This document shows positions 1-7,732 of a DNA stretch of 12,954 nt, in pieces; within the stretch, counting starts at the first letter, position 1, and each line of letters begins with the position of its first letter. Made by a program: the position numbers and the translations under genes. The DNA is from Sanchytrium tribonematis (Eukaryota; Sanchytriomycota; Sanchytriomycetes; Sanchytriales; Sanchytriaceae). Under the pieces are notes generated by a model. That model was not told the origin of the DNA. It saw only the letters and a program-made list of their open reading frames with translations, and searched no databases. Location: the NCBI GenBank assembly GCA_018985235.1, contig JADGIG010000203.1, positions 1 through 12,954 on the forward strand, in the 5' to 3' direction.

Positions 1-1
1 A

Positions 2-736
2 CAAAGACTATATGAGTATTTTTTATTGCAATTGAAGACAACTGAGGAAGTCACCAAGCTTGATATTCAACATCTAGAAGAAAAACAACTAGGCATATCT
101 GAAAAATTGAAATCGGAAGAGTTGAAATATCTTGAAGACAAAAAACACTATGATAATATATTATATGGACTTGGAATAGAAATCGAGAGAGTTCAAAATG
201 AAATGAAAATAGGAATTTCAAGAGAATCAAGCTTCAAGGAACAGGCGTTTAAGACACTTGGCACAATCAGATCAGAATGGGAATTGTACGAGGCGGATGC
301 GCTACAAGCAAAACATTTGAAGTCTCTCGAACTTGAGAAAAGTTATAATGAGTTTCTTAGATCTCTTCAAAACGAATTGGACGATTGGATAGATCGGAAG
401 AAAAGAATACAATTTGAGCTGGCTGAGTGGGAAAATAGATTTAATCAGGAGTCGTCAGAAAATTTAGATGTTATTTGTCGCCTTGAAGCTGAATTAGCAT
501 CAAAGACCAAAATGTTGGAAGAAACAAATCGAAAATTGAACGATATCACACTAGTTTACAACAAAATTTTGGAGGATAAAGAAAATATGTTGAAAACTCA
601 ATTTAACGAAAAGTTGCTTAATCTTTCACAACGAATTGCTGCAAAAAAGATCCAAAAACAGTGGAGAGTATATAAAATAAAAAATCCACCTTTAAAAAAA
701 GACAAGCTGAATGTCAAAAAGAAAAAAAGTAAATAA
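2..736 (+). CDS. Coiled-coil IQ-motif protein, DRC9/DRC10-like, 5' partial
   Basis: The reading frame is open from base 2 with no initiator, so the gene starts left of the window; 244 residues are visible. Almost the whole fragment is predicted by eye to be charged, heptad-like coiled coil. Near the C-terminus there is an IQ motif (AAKKIQKQWRVYKIK, Ile at visible residue 217), followed by a Lys-rich tail. Coiled coil, a C-terminal IQ motif and a basic tail is the plan of DRC9 (IQCG) and DRC10 (IQCD), calmodulin-binding subunits of the nexin-dynein regulatory complex of motile cilia. If that is right, the organism makes a flagellated stage. I cannot tell DRC9 from DRC10, and an unrelated IQ coiled-coil protein is possible. 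The stop codon at 734-736 overlaps an ATTAAA at 736-741 that may serve as the polyadenylation signal. Confidence 0.75.
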   Translation, partial: QRLYEYFLLQLKTTEEVTKLDIQHLEEKQLGISEKLKSEELKYLEDKKHYDNILYGLGIEIERVQNEMKIGISRESSFKEQAFKTLGTIRSEWELYEADALQAKHLKSLELEKSYNEFLRSLQNELDDWIDRKKRIQFELAEWENRFNQESSENLDVICRLEAELASKTKMLEETNRKLNDITLVYNKILEDKENMLKTQFNEKLLNLSQRIAAKKIQKQWRVYKIKNPPLKKDKLNVKKKKSK

Positions 737-795
737 TTAAAGATATGCACTACATTTTGATCGTGTTGTGAAACCATTTAGAATTCCCTTTAGAT

Positions 796-3273
796 ATGCA
801 AAAAATCGAAGAAAATAAGTTGGAGGAAGCTCTGTTCTATGAATTTCAAGACCAGCTTATTCAAACACAATTTGAGGTAGAACAGAAGAGATTGGAGAAA
901 GTGGAAGCAGAATTAGATTTGCTTCCTGATGATGAAGAACTTTTGATTGAGTATAATTCGATATTGTCAAGAATGGCAAATCTTAAGGAACAGCTGGATC
1001 GCAATGTCAGTTCTTCAGAAGATGAAATAATTATAGATGTAGCAGATGCACAAAAAGATGATGTTTCTGTTGCTGAAATTGAAAAGACTCCTGTGATTGA
1101 TGATATGAACAATCAAGATTATTCCACCAGAGTATCGAATTTGCCCAAAATTGAAAAATTTCTCACTTTTGAGATTCCCAATTCGATCAAAACCAGGTTA
1201 TTTGACTATCAAATAGATGGTGTTAATTGGATGGTAAATTTATACAAAAAGGGTAAAGGTGGCATATCGAGTGATGAGATGGGGTTGGGTAAATCAATAC
1301 AAGCAGTTGCATTTCTAGCAGGATTAGCGTGTTGCAATATCCTAAAGAATGCTTTAGTAGTCACGCCTGGCACATTGCTTATACAATGGATGCAGGTATT
1401 TCACCATTGGTTTCCACATTTTAGAGTTATTGTATACCACAATACCATGACCACTAGTCTGAAGAAGCTAACAAAAATTTTAAAAGAACGCGAAATTCCA
1501 ATTATTATCATAACAACTTACGAATCTATCAGACTTCACAATTTTTTCAAGAGATCGTGGGATTGTTGTATACTTGATGAAGGTCACAAAATAAGAAATG
1601 ATTCTGCCCAAATTACAAAAGCATGTAAACAAATTAAAACGCCCTATCGATTTATTTTATCAGGGACTCCGATTCAAAATAGCTTGAAAGAGCTATGGTG
1701 TTTAATGGATTTTGTATACCCTGGATTGCTGGGTACATTAGATATTTTCGAATCTCAATTTATTGTTCCAATTAATTTAGGAGGCTACACTAAAGCAACA
1801 AGCATGGAAGTAAATGCAGCATACAGCTGTACCTTAAGCCTGAAAAAATTAATAGATCCCCATTTTTTGCGAAGGCTAAAGAAGGATGTGGCAAAACAGC
1901 TGCCGAAAAAATCAGAATATGTTTTAATTTGCGAATTGACAAGCTCTCAGTATACACAATACTGTAACTATATTGAAAGCGAAGAAGCCTCCAAAATTTT
2001 TAATGGTAAGTTGAACATTCTTGTTGGAATCGATATGCTCCGAAAAATAGCAAATCATCTAGATTTAATTTCTGAACACTCCCGCACGCAAGCGTATTTG
2101 GAGACCAGTGTAACTGAACTAGCCAGTAAAAGTGGGAAGTGCAAGATATTGTTAGAATTAATGACCAAATGGAATTCAGAAAATGTTGAACTTAATTCGA
2201 AAAATAAGTTGCTGCTTTTTTGCCAGACGCGGCAGATGCTAGACATATTAGAGCGTCTGATCTTTCTTTCTAATTTCAAGTATCTTAGAATGGATGGGAA
2301 CACTTCTATGAAAAATAGACCGTCTTTAGTTGATAACTTTAATCAAGATGACGAGATTTTTGTCTTTTTACTTACAACGAAAACAGGCGGATTAGGGTTG
2401 AACCTGACCGGCGCCAACAAAGTTATAATTTTTGATTGTGACTTTAACCCATCTAATGATGAGCAAAGTAGGGAAAGAACTTACCGTTTGGGGCAGAAGC
2501 GAGAAGTAGAAATTTACCGCCTCATTTCTTCGAAAACAATCGAAGAGAAAATTTATCACCGTCAAATTTTTAAAAAGTTTTTGGCAAATAAGATATTAGA
2601 TGACCCTCATCATAAACGATTTTTCAAATTCGAAGATATGAAGGATTTATTTGCAAAGCCAGATCTTTCTAATATTGCAGAAACTAGAAAGGAGATTTCG
2701 AGTATAGCGGGAAAAAGAAAGACGTTTATACGAAAGGGTTCTGGCCCAGAGCAACCAACCAAAGACAAAATTTTTGATATATTGCAAAACAAGTCTGTTA
2801 AAGCTTTGAATCACGATAATATAATGCAGTCAGGCTCTGATACACATTTAGTTCAACGCGAGGCCGAGAGAATTGCACAAAATGCATTAGCCGCACTACG
2901 GGAAAGTCGAAAAGTTAGACATTATGAGATGTCAGAAGTTTTAGAACCTATGCTAAAGAAACGGCGGTTAGATAAGAACCATTCTTCTTCAATTTTGGCA
3001 GGACTTAGAGTCAAAAAACAAATAGATTCTGGATCACCAAGTGCTGTGAGAAGCGTAGCACTTTTGAATGAAGGAAATAAGGAAGCTATGATAACCGAAA
3101 TCTGCTCGTATTTAAAACATTGCAAGCCAAGTACCAAGGAAATTATATCGAAATTTTGCTCAACCATGTCTAGTAGTGATAAAGCAATATTTTCGAAAAT
3201 GCTAAAAGGAATTGCAATTTTAAAGAAATTAAAAGAAAGTTCTTATTGGGAATTAAAGGATGAGTTTCGTTAA
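796..3273 (+). CDS. CSB/Rad26-type SNF2 ATPase (ERCC6 family)
   Basis: An 825-residue DNA-dependent ATPase of the Cockayne syndrome B / Rad26 family. This family binds stalled RNA polymerase II and starts transcription-coupled repair in the nucleus. In order: a short acidic coiled-coil N-terminus (about 1-75); ATPase lobe 1 with motif I DEMGLGKS (Lys166) and Walker B DEGH (261-264); lobe 2 (about 465-620) with motif VI QSRERTYRLGQKR (557-569); then the CSB-specific block YHRQIFKKFLANKIL and DDPHHKRFFKFEDMKDLF. Residues about 762-825 resemble the C-terminal winged-helix of CSB and end in YWELKDEFR. These CSB-specific blocks separate it from other SNF2 groups. It is shorter than human CSB and yeast Rad26, mainly at the N-terminus. 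Motif I reads GGISSDEMGLGKS where CSB usually has GGILGDEMGLGKT. The ATG at 796 follows an in-frame TGA at 769, with no acceptable splice extension. Confidence 0.95.
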   Translation: MQKIEENKLEEALFYEFQDQLIQTQFEVEQKRLEKVEAELDLLPDDEELLIEYNSILSRMANLKEQLDRNVSSSEDEIIIDVADAQKDDVSVAEIEKTPVIDDMNNQDYSTRVSNLPKIEKFLTFEIPNSIKTRLFDYQIDGVNWMVNLYKKGKGGISSDEMGLGKSIQAVAFLAGLACCNILKNALVVTPGTLLIQWMQVFHHWFPHFRVIVYHNTMTTSLKKLTKILKEREIPIIIITTYESIRLHNFFKRSWDCCILDEGHKIRNDSAQITKACKQIKTPYRFILSGTPIQNSLKELWCLMDFVYPGLLGTLDIFESQFIVPINLGGYTKATSMEVNAAYSCTLSLKKLIDPHFLRRLKKDVAKQLPKKSEYVLICELTSSQYTQYCNYIESEEASKIFNGKLNILVGIDMLRKIANHLDLISEHSRTQAYLETSVTELASKSGKCKILLELMTKWNSENVELNSKNKLLLFCQTRQMLDILERLIFLSNFKYLRMDGNTSMKNRPSLVDNFNQDDEIFVFLLTTKTGGLGLNLTGANKVIIFDCDFNPSNDEQSRERTYRLGQKREVEIYRLISSKTIEEKIYHRQIFKKFLANKILDDPHHKRFFKFEDMKDLFAKPDLSNIAETRKEISSIAGKRKTFIRKGSGPEQPTKDKIFDILQNKSVKALNHDNIMQSGSDTHLVQREAERIAQNALAALRESRKVRHYEMSEVLEPMLKKRRLDKNHSSSILAGLRVKKQIDSGSPSAVRSVALLNEGNKEAMITEICSYLKHCKPSTKEIISKFCSTMSSSDKAIFSKMLKGIAILKKLKESSYWELKDEFR

Positions 3274-3331
3274 ATTTGGTCATAATTGATTGACCGCAAT
3301 ATGATAGCAAGTATATCGGAATGTTTTATGA

Positions 3332-3337
3332 AATAAA
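3332..3337 (+). terminator. AATAAA signal after the CSB/Rad26 gene
   Basis: A perfect AATAAA, 58 bp after the stop codon (3271-3273) and 34 bp before the start of the Pol5-like gene. The 97-bp gap holds nothing else that I recognise. Confidence 0.45.
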
Positions 3338-3370
3338 ATTTAATCTCTTTCTAGGGTCAAGTTAGGAGAA

Positions 3371-5923
3371 ATGCTTCTGGATTTATTTTACCACCTGTCA
3401 GATGAAGACCCGCAACTTAGAGGTACAGCAGCAAACAAACTTATAGTAACTCTTTCAAATTTACCAGAAAGATCCGTTGGACTAGCAGGTCACGAAGATT
3501 TGGAATATTGTCTCAAACGACTTTTTAAGGGTCTTCAAAGTAGTAGAGAAAAAGCACGACAAGGATTTGGTATGGCTCTTACTGAGCTATTAAATGTTCT
3601 TCATAAAAGAAATCATAAAATCAAATTGCAAGATTTATTACAGCTTTTGGAATTTAAGAGTTGCAAGGGACACGAATATCGAGACTTGGTTATGGGAAAG
3701 ATATTTGGGTATGCATGTATCTGTCAATCTGCAATTCTAACTGAAACTGGAAGTATTTCTGCATCTAAAGAAAGTCTTTTTTTCATGGTCGATCAGTTAT
3801 TAATCATTTACGAGAAGAAAACTTACCTCAAACCAATTATTTGGCAAATTGTCTATCAATTGACCGCAATTAACACAGATGCTGCTCAGTATACGTCTTC
3901 AAAAATTGTATCCATGGATAATTTATTAATCGTAGCCGTTGCGAAAGATTTTGATTTTGAAAATGTTGTAAAATATCTTCACGGAACGACAGGTTTGGCT
4001 CCAATTCTACACCCAGTCTACTTTAACATATTAGAACAATGTCCAAAGGATAAACAGATGGCAGTTTGGAATGATGTTGTAAAATTTTTAAGTGGAGATA
4101 ATAGAAAAAGATTCCTGCTGCTCAAATTGTATAACAAGGTCATTGAGGAATACCGTTCCTCGTTTGAACCGATTGTAACCGATGACCGTATTTATAATCT
4201 GATCTCCAAATCTATTTCGTCGCGATCGAAATCTCTCAAAAATATTTGTCATGTTGTTCTTCCCAACATTTCAAATCTATCCAAAAATGTATCGGAAATT
4301 AGTCTTATTTTATCAAATTACAGCAATTTAAAGGAACATGCCCAAATGGACAACTTGTCTCTAGAATTGATGGAAAAGTTTCTGAATGACGATTCCAAAG
4401 ACAAATTGCTCTTATTTAAACATTTAATACGTTCAAAGAAAGTCGACCTTGTTAAAAAATATTTCCAGTTTGTTTCTGAGGAAGAATCAATGTCAATTTT
4501 AAAGTTTACGATCGAAATTCCTATCGAAAGCGTGAAGCTTGATCTCATTTTATTCATTTTAAAATCATTAGATTTCAAACATTCCAAACTCTTGGAAAAG
4601 TGTCTTGAAAAGAACAGAATGGCCGCAGCCTCTTGTTTGATAGCTTACTTTTTGGTTGAGAAAAACAATTTTGTACCTGTTGATGAGGACATGGAACAAG
4701 ATATTCTGAATGCATGCGAAAACAAGTTTCTGAAGGACGGAAATGCATACGATGTTTTGGCGGATATTTATGTCAATTTTTTAACCATCTCGTCGTCTGT
4801 TATTAGACACATTATTTCCATGGGCTCCAAGGATTTATCAATGGGAATTTCAAAGGCAGGACTGCAGGTTATTTTGGATGTACTTCTCAATCAAGAAGTT
4901 GAATTTGAAGACGCATCTGATGAGGATATGAGTGACGCTATGACCATATCAACTGATGACGAAAGCGATGAAAGTTCTGAAGTAAGTGAATCAGATATGA
5001 GTGACGTTGAGTATAGTAGTGAAGGTCAAGATTTAGAAGCCGCATTAAATACTGCTGTGAAAGAAATTGGCAGCGAGGAAGACGATGCATCCAGTGTCAA
5101 TTCTGAATACATGTTTAAAATAGATGCTCATTTTGAGAAAATGTTCAAATTGAAAAAGCAAGAAAATATAAAAAAATTAGACGCAAGCCATTTTCAATCA
5201 AAAGTTTTAGATATTATTGAGCAGTTTTTACATGTTAGAAATGAGCCTGCCATGACTTATATTGCATTTTATTCTATTTTTCAATATCGTAAAAGGCTTA
5301 CATCAGAATCAGTTCTCAGCACTAAATGCGACAAAATGGCTCAGTATCTCAATCAGAGTGATAGAGATTATCAAAATTTAAATTTAACAAAATTACAAAT
5401 TGATGATGTGAAGAAAATTCTAGAGGAAATTAATTTGAATGGCGCGTTTAAAGTTTACTATTCTGTTGTGATCAAAATGACGTATCACTTAAAAGATTGC
5501 AAGGAAATTATTTTTGAAAAATGTTCAAAGTACATGAATTCTCAAATTAATGATCTTCCAGGATATAATATGGTTTTGAGAGACATTTTATCAAGCAGTC
5601 CAGATCAAGATCGATCCAAATTACTCGCTCAGGGGATGTTGGATGGTTCTGGCTCGATTTTATTATTTAAAGAGTTATTCTCAACCAATGAAAAAATGCA
5701 AAAATTGAGAAATAGATTGAAACCACTTCTACAGCTCTGGAGAAATTTGAAGAAGAATGAGCAAATTGCTGACGTACAGAACAAACTTATCGAAATCATA
5801 AACGAAAAAACTCAAGATTTAAAAAAAGAAAAGCAACAAGTGGGAGCATTGAAAGGAATTGTACACAGTATAGTGGATGCAACAGGTATTAAAAAGCAAG
5901 ATATTTTGTTATTCAGTAAATAA
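3371..5923 (+). CDS. Pol5/MYBBP1A-like nucleolar protein
   Basis: An 850-residue, largely helical protein. The N-terminus (LLDLFYHLSDEDPQLRGTAA, then YCLKRLFKGLQSSREKARQGF and ALTELLNVL) matches the conserved start of the Pol5/MYBBP1A family (Pfam DNA polymerase phi). Despite the old name these proteins are not working DNA polymerases; they are HEAT-like nucleolar proteins needed for rRNA synthesis and ribosome assembly, and metazoan members bind Myb. A long Asp/Glu/Ser-rich acidic segment at about residues 511-573 is typical of the family, followed by more helical repeats and a Lys-rich C-terminus. The ATG at 3371 fits the family start, since the first conserved helix begins at once. The TAA stop (5921-5923) lies inside an AATAAA hexamer (5919-5924). 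Its gene neighbours are not functionally linked to it in any obvious way. Confidence 0.88.
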   Translation: MLLDLFYHLSDEDPQLRGTAANKLIVTLSNLPERSVGLAGHEDLEYCLKRLFKGLQSSREKARQGFGMALTELLNVLHKRNHKIKLQDLLQLLEFKSCKGHEYRDLVMGKIFGYACICQSAILTETGSISASKESLFFMVDQLLIIYEKKTYLKPIIWQIVYQLTAINTDAAQYTSSKIVSMDNLLIVAVAKDFDFENVVKYLHGTTGLAPILHPVYFNILEQCPKDKQMAVWNDVVKFLSGDNRKRFLLLKLYNKVIEEYRSSFEPIVTDDRIYNLISKSISSRSKSLKNICHVVLPNISNLSKNVSEISLILSNYSNLKEHAQMDNLSLELMEKFLNDDSKDKLLLFKHLIRSKKVDLVKKYFQFVSEEESMSILKFTIEIPIESVKLDLILFILKSLDFKHSKLLEKCLEKNRMAAASCLIAYFLVEKNNFVPVDEDMEQDILNACENKFLKDGNAYDVLADIYVNFLTISSSVIRHIISMGSKDLSMGISKAGLQVILDVLLNQEVEFEDASDEDMSDAMTISTDDESDESSEVSESDMSDVEYSSEGQDLEAALNTAVKEIGSEEDDASSVNSEYMFKIDAHFEKMFKLKKQENIKKLDASHFQSKVLDIIEQFLHVRNEPAMTYIAFYSIFQYRKRLTSESVLSTKCDKMAQYLNQSDRDYQNLNLTKLQIDDVKKILEEINLNGAFKVYYSVVIKMTYHLKDCKEIIFEKCSKYMNSQINDLPGYNMVLRDILSSSPDQDRSKLLAQGMLDGSGSILLFKELFSTNEKMQKLRNRLKPLLQLWRNLKKNEQIADVQNKLIEIINEKTQDLKKEKQQVGALKGIVHSIVDATGIKKQDILLFSK

Positions 5924-5924
5924 A
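5919..5924 (+). terminator. AATAAA containing the Pol5-like stop codon
   Basis: The TAA stop is inside the hexamer. A back-up ATTAAA follows at 5929-5934. The next start codon is at 5988. Confidence 0.45.
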
Positions 5925-5987
5925 TTTTATTAAAGCTAGTTGATTGGTAAAAATTGAATTAAAAGGGGCCCGCTACTTTTTGGGAAA

Positions 5988-6965
5988 ATGAATCCTTTGT
6001 TCAAAAAAATTTTCAAATTCCTTAAAAAGATAAAAAAAATAATCGACGAGGGCAAGGATGTATCTCATGATAACTCCACTCCAGAACAACAAACACAGCA
6101 ACAGCAGTCGACCTCTCAACCACCTATTGAAAAGCAGCACAACCAAAATATTGAAAAACCAACTAAATTCAGTGGTACGCCGACCACTGAGGAGTTACAG
6201 ACTGCAAGTGCGGCTTTGCAAAAGCTTTGGGACTTAGACGTTAGGCTAAACATCAACATCAATAGACAAGGTAAGACCACCGTTTTCAACAGAGGTGACA
6301 AGGCCAAAGATCCCTTATTCAGTAGTATGGATCTGAAAAGTCTTTCTCCTTCCTTTCAAAGTTTTATTGCTTTGCTCGATAATTACACTAAGGAAACCGG
6401 CAAGGCAGAAAAACATGGCTCGATTGAATTGGAAGAACAGAAGTCATTCATTGCAGCTGTTCTAAAAACTCCAGTGGGAAATTATCTAAGAAGTTATTTA
6501 ACTGGCTGTGGAGTATCTCAAAATGCTGAGAAATATCTAATTGATCTTTGGTTTGGATTGCAAAAAAGGGACACTCACCAGGATTCAAGTCCCTTCGAAC
6601 ACGTTTTTGTGGGAGAGATTCGAAATAATAAAGTTATTGGTATGCACAACTGGGTCCAAGCCTATTGTGAGGAGCAAAAGGGCGTATTTGACTATCAAGG
6701 ATTTGTGACGTCTCCATACAAATCTCAGTACGTTACAAATGTTCAATTTACTTGGCATGGCTACATGAAGCAAGTCTCTTCCATGTTCATTGGGACAACT
6801 CCAGAATTCGAATTGGCAATGTACACAATATCATATTTGCACATCGTGAAAAATAATCTGGAAAGTATTGATGCGATTTTTGATAGCGTTCCTTTGAAAA
6901 TTACCGTGCATACTTTTGGTAAAGGGAAAATCGGAGGAGCTTATCCCGAGATTGCACGGCAATAA
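5988..6965 (+). CDS. EndoU/XendoU-family endoribonuclease
   Basis: A 325-residue protein whose region from about 60 to the end is an EndoU domain, the Mn-stimulated, U-preferring endoribonuclease fold of XendoU and human placental protein 11. Diagnostic stretches are FEHVFVGEI, GMHNWVQAYCEEQKG, FDYQGF and SMFIGTTPEFELAMYTIS. The likely catalytic triad is His205, His220 and Lys261 (Lys in WHGYMK); the two His are 15 residues apart, close to the family spacing. The N-terminus is unusual: MNPLFKKIFKFLKKIKKII is strongly cationic and amphipathic, not a classical signal peptide, and is followed by a Gln/Ser/Pro-rich linker (about 25-58). This suggests membrane or RNA association of a cytosolic enzyme. 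An in-frame TGA at 5955 bounds the start. XendoU relatives process snoRNAs or act at the ER; the substrate here is unknown. Confidence 0.9.
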   Translation: MNPLFKKIFKFLKKIKKIIDEGKDVSHDNSTPEQQTQQQQSTSQPPIEKQHNQNIEKPTKFSGTPTTEELQTASAALQKLWDLDVRLNININRQGKTTVFNRGDKAKDPLFSSMDLKSLSPSFQSFIALLDNYTKETGKAEKHGSIELEEQKSFIAAVLKTPVGNYLRSYLTGCGVSQNAEKYLIDLWFGLQKRDTHQDSSPFEHVFVGEIRNNKVIGMHNWVQAYCEEQKGVFDYQGFVTSPYKSQYVTNVQFTWHGYMKQVSSMFIGTTPEFELAMYTISYLHIVKNNLESIDAIFDSVPLKITVHTFGKGKIGGAYPEIARQ

Positions 6966-6973
6966 GGCATTTC

Positions 6974-6979
6974 AATAAA
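6974..6979 (+). terminator. AATAAA signals after the EndoU gene
   Basis: One AATAAA starts 9 bases after the stop (6963-6965) and a second is at 6993-6998. Both fall in the 78-bp gap before the NTF2-like gene. Confidence 0.45.
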
Positions 6980-7014
6980 AAATTTTGGAACCAATAAAAC
7001 ACGTCTCAAACGGC

Positions 7015-7044
7015 ATGAAAATAGCCTCACATCTGAAGATCTAA
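7015..7044 (+). promoter_or_regulatory. Short upstream ORF overlapping the next start
   Basis: Nine codons (MKIASHLKI) and a TAA whose last A is the first base of the next gene's ATG (TAATG arrangement). If the transcript begins upstream of 7015, this would favour termination and reinitiation at 7044. The transcription start is unknown, so the functional meaning is speculative. Confidence 0.25.
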
Positions 7045-7526
7045 TGAACTCCTTGAAAAAGTATTCAATGGTGTCAACAGATCAATTGCAAGTAGCTACG
7101 ATTGTTCACAACGCATTATACAACACTGACAATGCTGAACTGCAACATCAAGCTTTTCAATTTATCTCTGATGACTGCCAATTTGTAAATCCAATCGTTC
7201 ATTTGAGTGGGAAAAAACAAATCGACAGCAACTTTAGTTTATCTTCCAGATTCTCTCCAAACACAAAGGTGCTTTCAATTACATCCACAAACCAAAATAT
7301 TGTCATCATTGATTGTTTGGTCACATGGAATTTCTTTTTTAACGTCAAATTCAGACATTTAACTAAGATGAATATCAAAAGTAGCAAAGTTGTATTTATA
7401 GAGGATGTTTGGTCAGTCCAAGATATGATTTCTGGAATTCCACTTATCGGTGCGGTATACAAATCTTTGCTACCTCACGCTGGTACTTTCTTCAGCAAAT
7501 GGGGAAGCTCTTTTAAATCAGAATAA
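7044..7526 (+). CDS. Small NTF2/SnoaL-like fold protein
   Basis: A 160-residue protein that looks like a stand-alone NTF2-like (SnoaL-type) alpha+beta cone. It opens with a helix (VATIVHNALYNTDNAELQ), then FISDDCQFVNPIVHLSGKKQI, the usual polar-gift segment where a damaged or modified substrate would enter, then alternating beta strands (IVIIDCLVTWNFFF, KVVFIEDVWSV). It ends in a Gly/Pro-containing tail (SGIPLIGAVYKSLLPHAG). Small fungal proteins of this type are common and mostly uncharacterised; no catalytic residues can be assigned. There is no signal peptide or membrane segment. An internal Met (codon 9, base 7068) is an alternative start. The TAA stop sits inside AATAAA (7522-7527), with a second copy at 7536-7541. 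The fold assignment rests on pattern only. Confidence 0.7.
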   Translation: MNSLKKYSMVSTDQLQVATIVHNALYNTDNAELQHQAFQFISDDCQFVNPIVHLSGKKQIDSNFSLSSRFSPNTKVLSITSTNQNIVIIDCLVTWNFFFNVKFRHLTKMNIKSSKVVFIEDVWSVQDMISGIPLIGAVYKSLLPHAGTFFSKWGSSFKSE

Positions 7527-7527
7527 A
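7522..7527 (+). terminator. AATAAA containing the NTF2-like stop codon
   Basis: The last sense codon GAA and the TAA stop together form AATAAA with the following A. A second copy at 7536-7541 could be the one actually used. Confidence 0.4.
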
Positions 7528-7732
7528 TATTTGAGAATAAAATTTATTATACTAGTTTTAAGCCAAATACAGAATAGTTTTTACCTCCACTTATATGGGC
7601 AATCTGTGAACCCTCATTGAAAAATGATGCGCTTTGACTAAAATTGACTCCAATTAAACAGAATTTGATCAGGTTGAACAAGTAGGTCAATCAGCACATC
7701 GTTTGAAATTTATAAAATTGAAAACATAGGAG
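7527..7732. other. Largest intergenic gap (206 bp)
   Basis: This is the longest non-coding stretch in the window. It holds the second AATAAA of the NTF2-like gene (7536-7541) and AT-rich sequence that must contain the promoter of the BRPF-like gene. Two or three tiny upstream ATG reading frames are present. I see no RNA gene, repeat or recognisable factor site. A TATAAAA at 7711-7717 is only about 20 bp before the start codon, too close to act as an ordinary TATA box for that start. Confidence 0.6.

Noticed and set aside
16-37. Possible 22-nt intron beginning gtatttt near the left edge of the DRC-like gene.
   Set aside because: The frame is open straight through it to base 2, and removal would change the frame of the 5' part. 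Nothing upstream is visible to decide, and no AG falls at 19 nt.
763-781. Another 19-nt GT...AG stretch just before the CSB/Rad26 start.
   Set aside because: Splicing it joins the upstream ATG at 745 to a frame that hits TAG at 791-793 and is not in frame with the ATG at 796. It has no coding support and is less A/T-pure than the two accepted introns, so chance is likely.
3289-3870. The 12-mer ATTGACCGCAAT occurs at 3289-3300 and 3859-3870.
   Set aside because: A few 12-base repeats are expected by chance in about 13 kb, more so with biased composition; one copy lies in coding sequence.
7711-7717. TATAAAA as a TATA box for the BRPF-like gene.
   Set aside because: It is about 20 bp before the ATG. 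Initiation some 30 bp downstream would fall inside the coding region.
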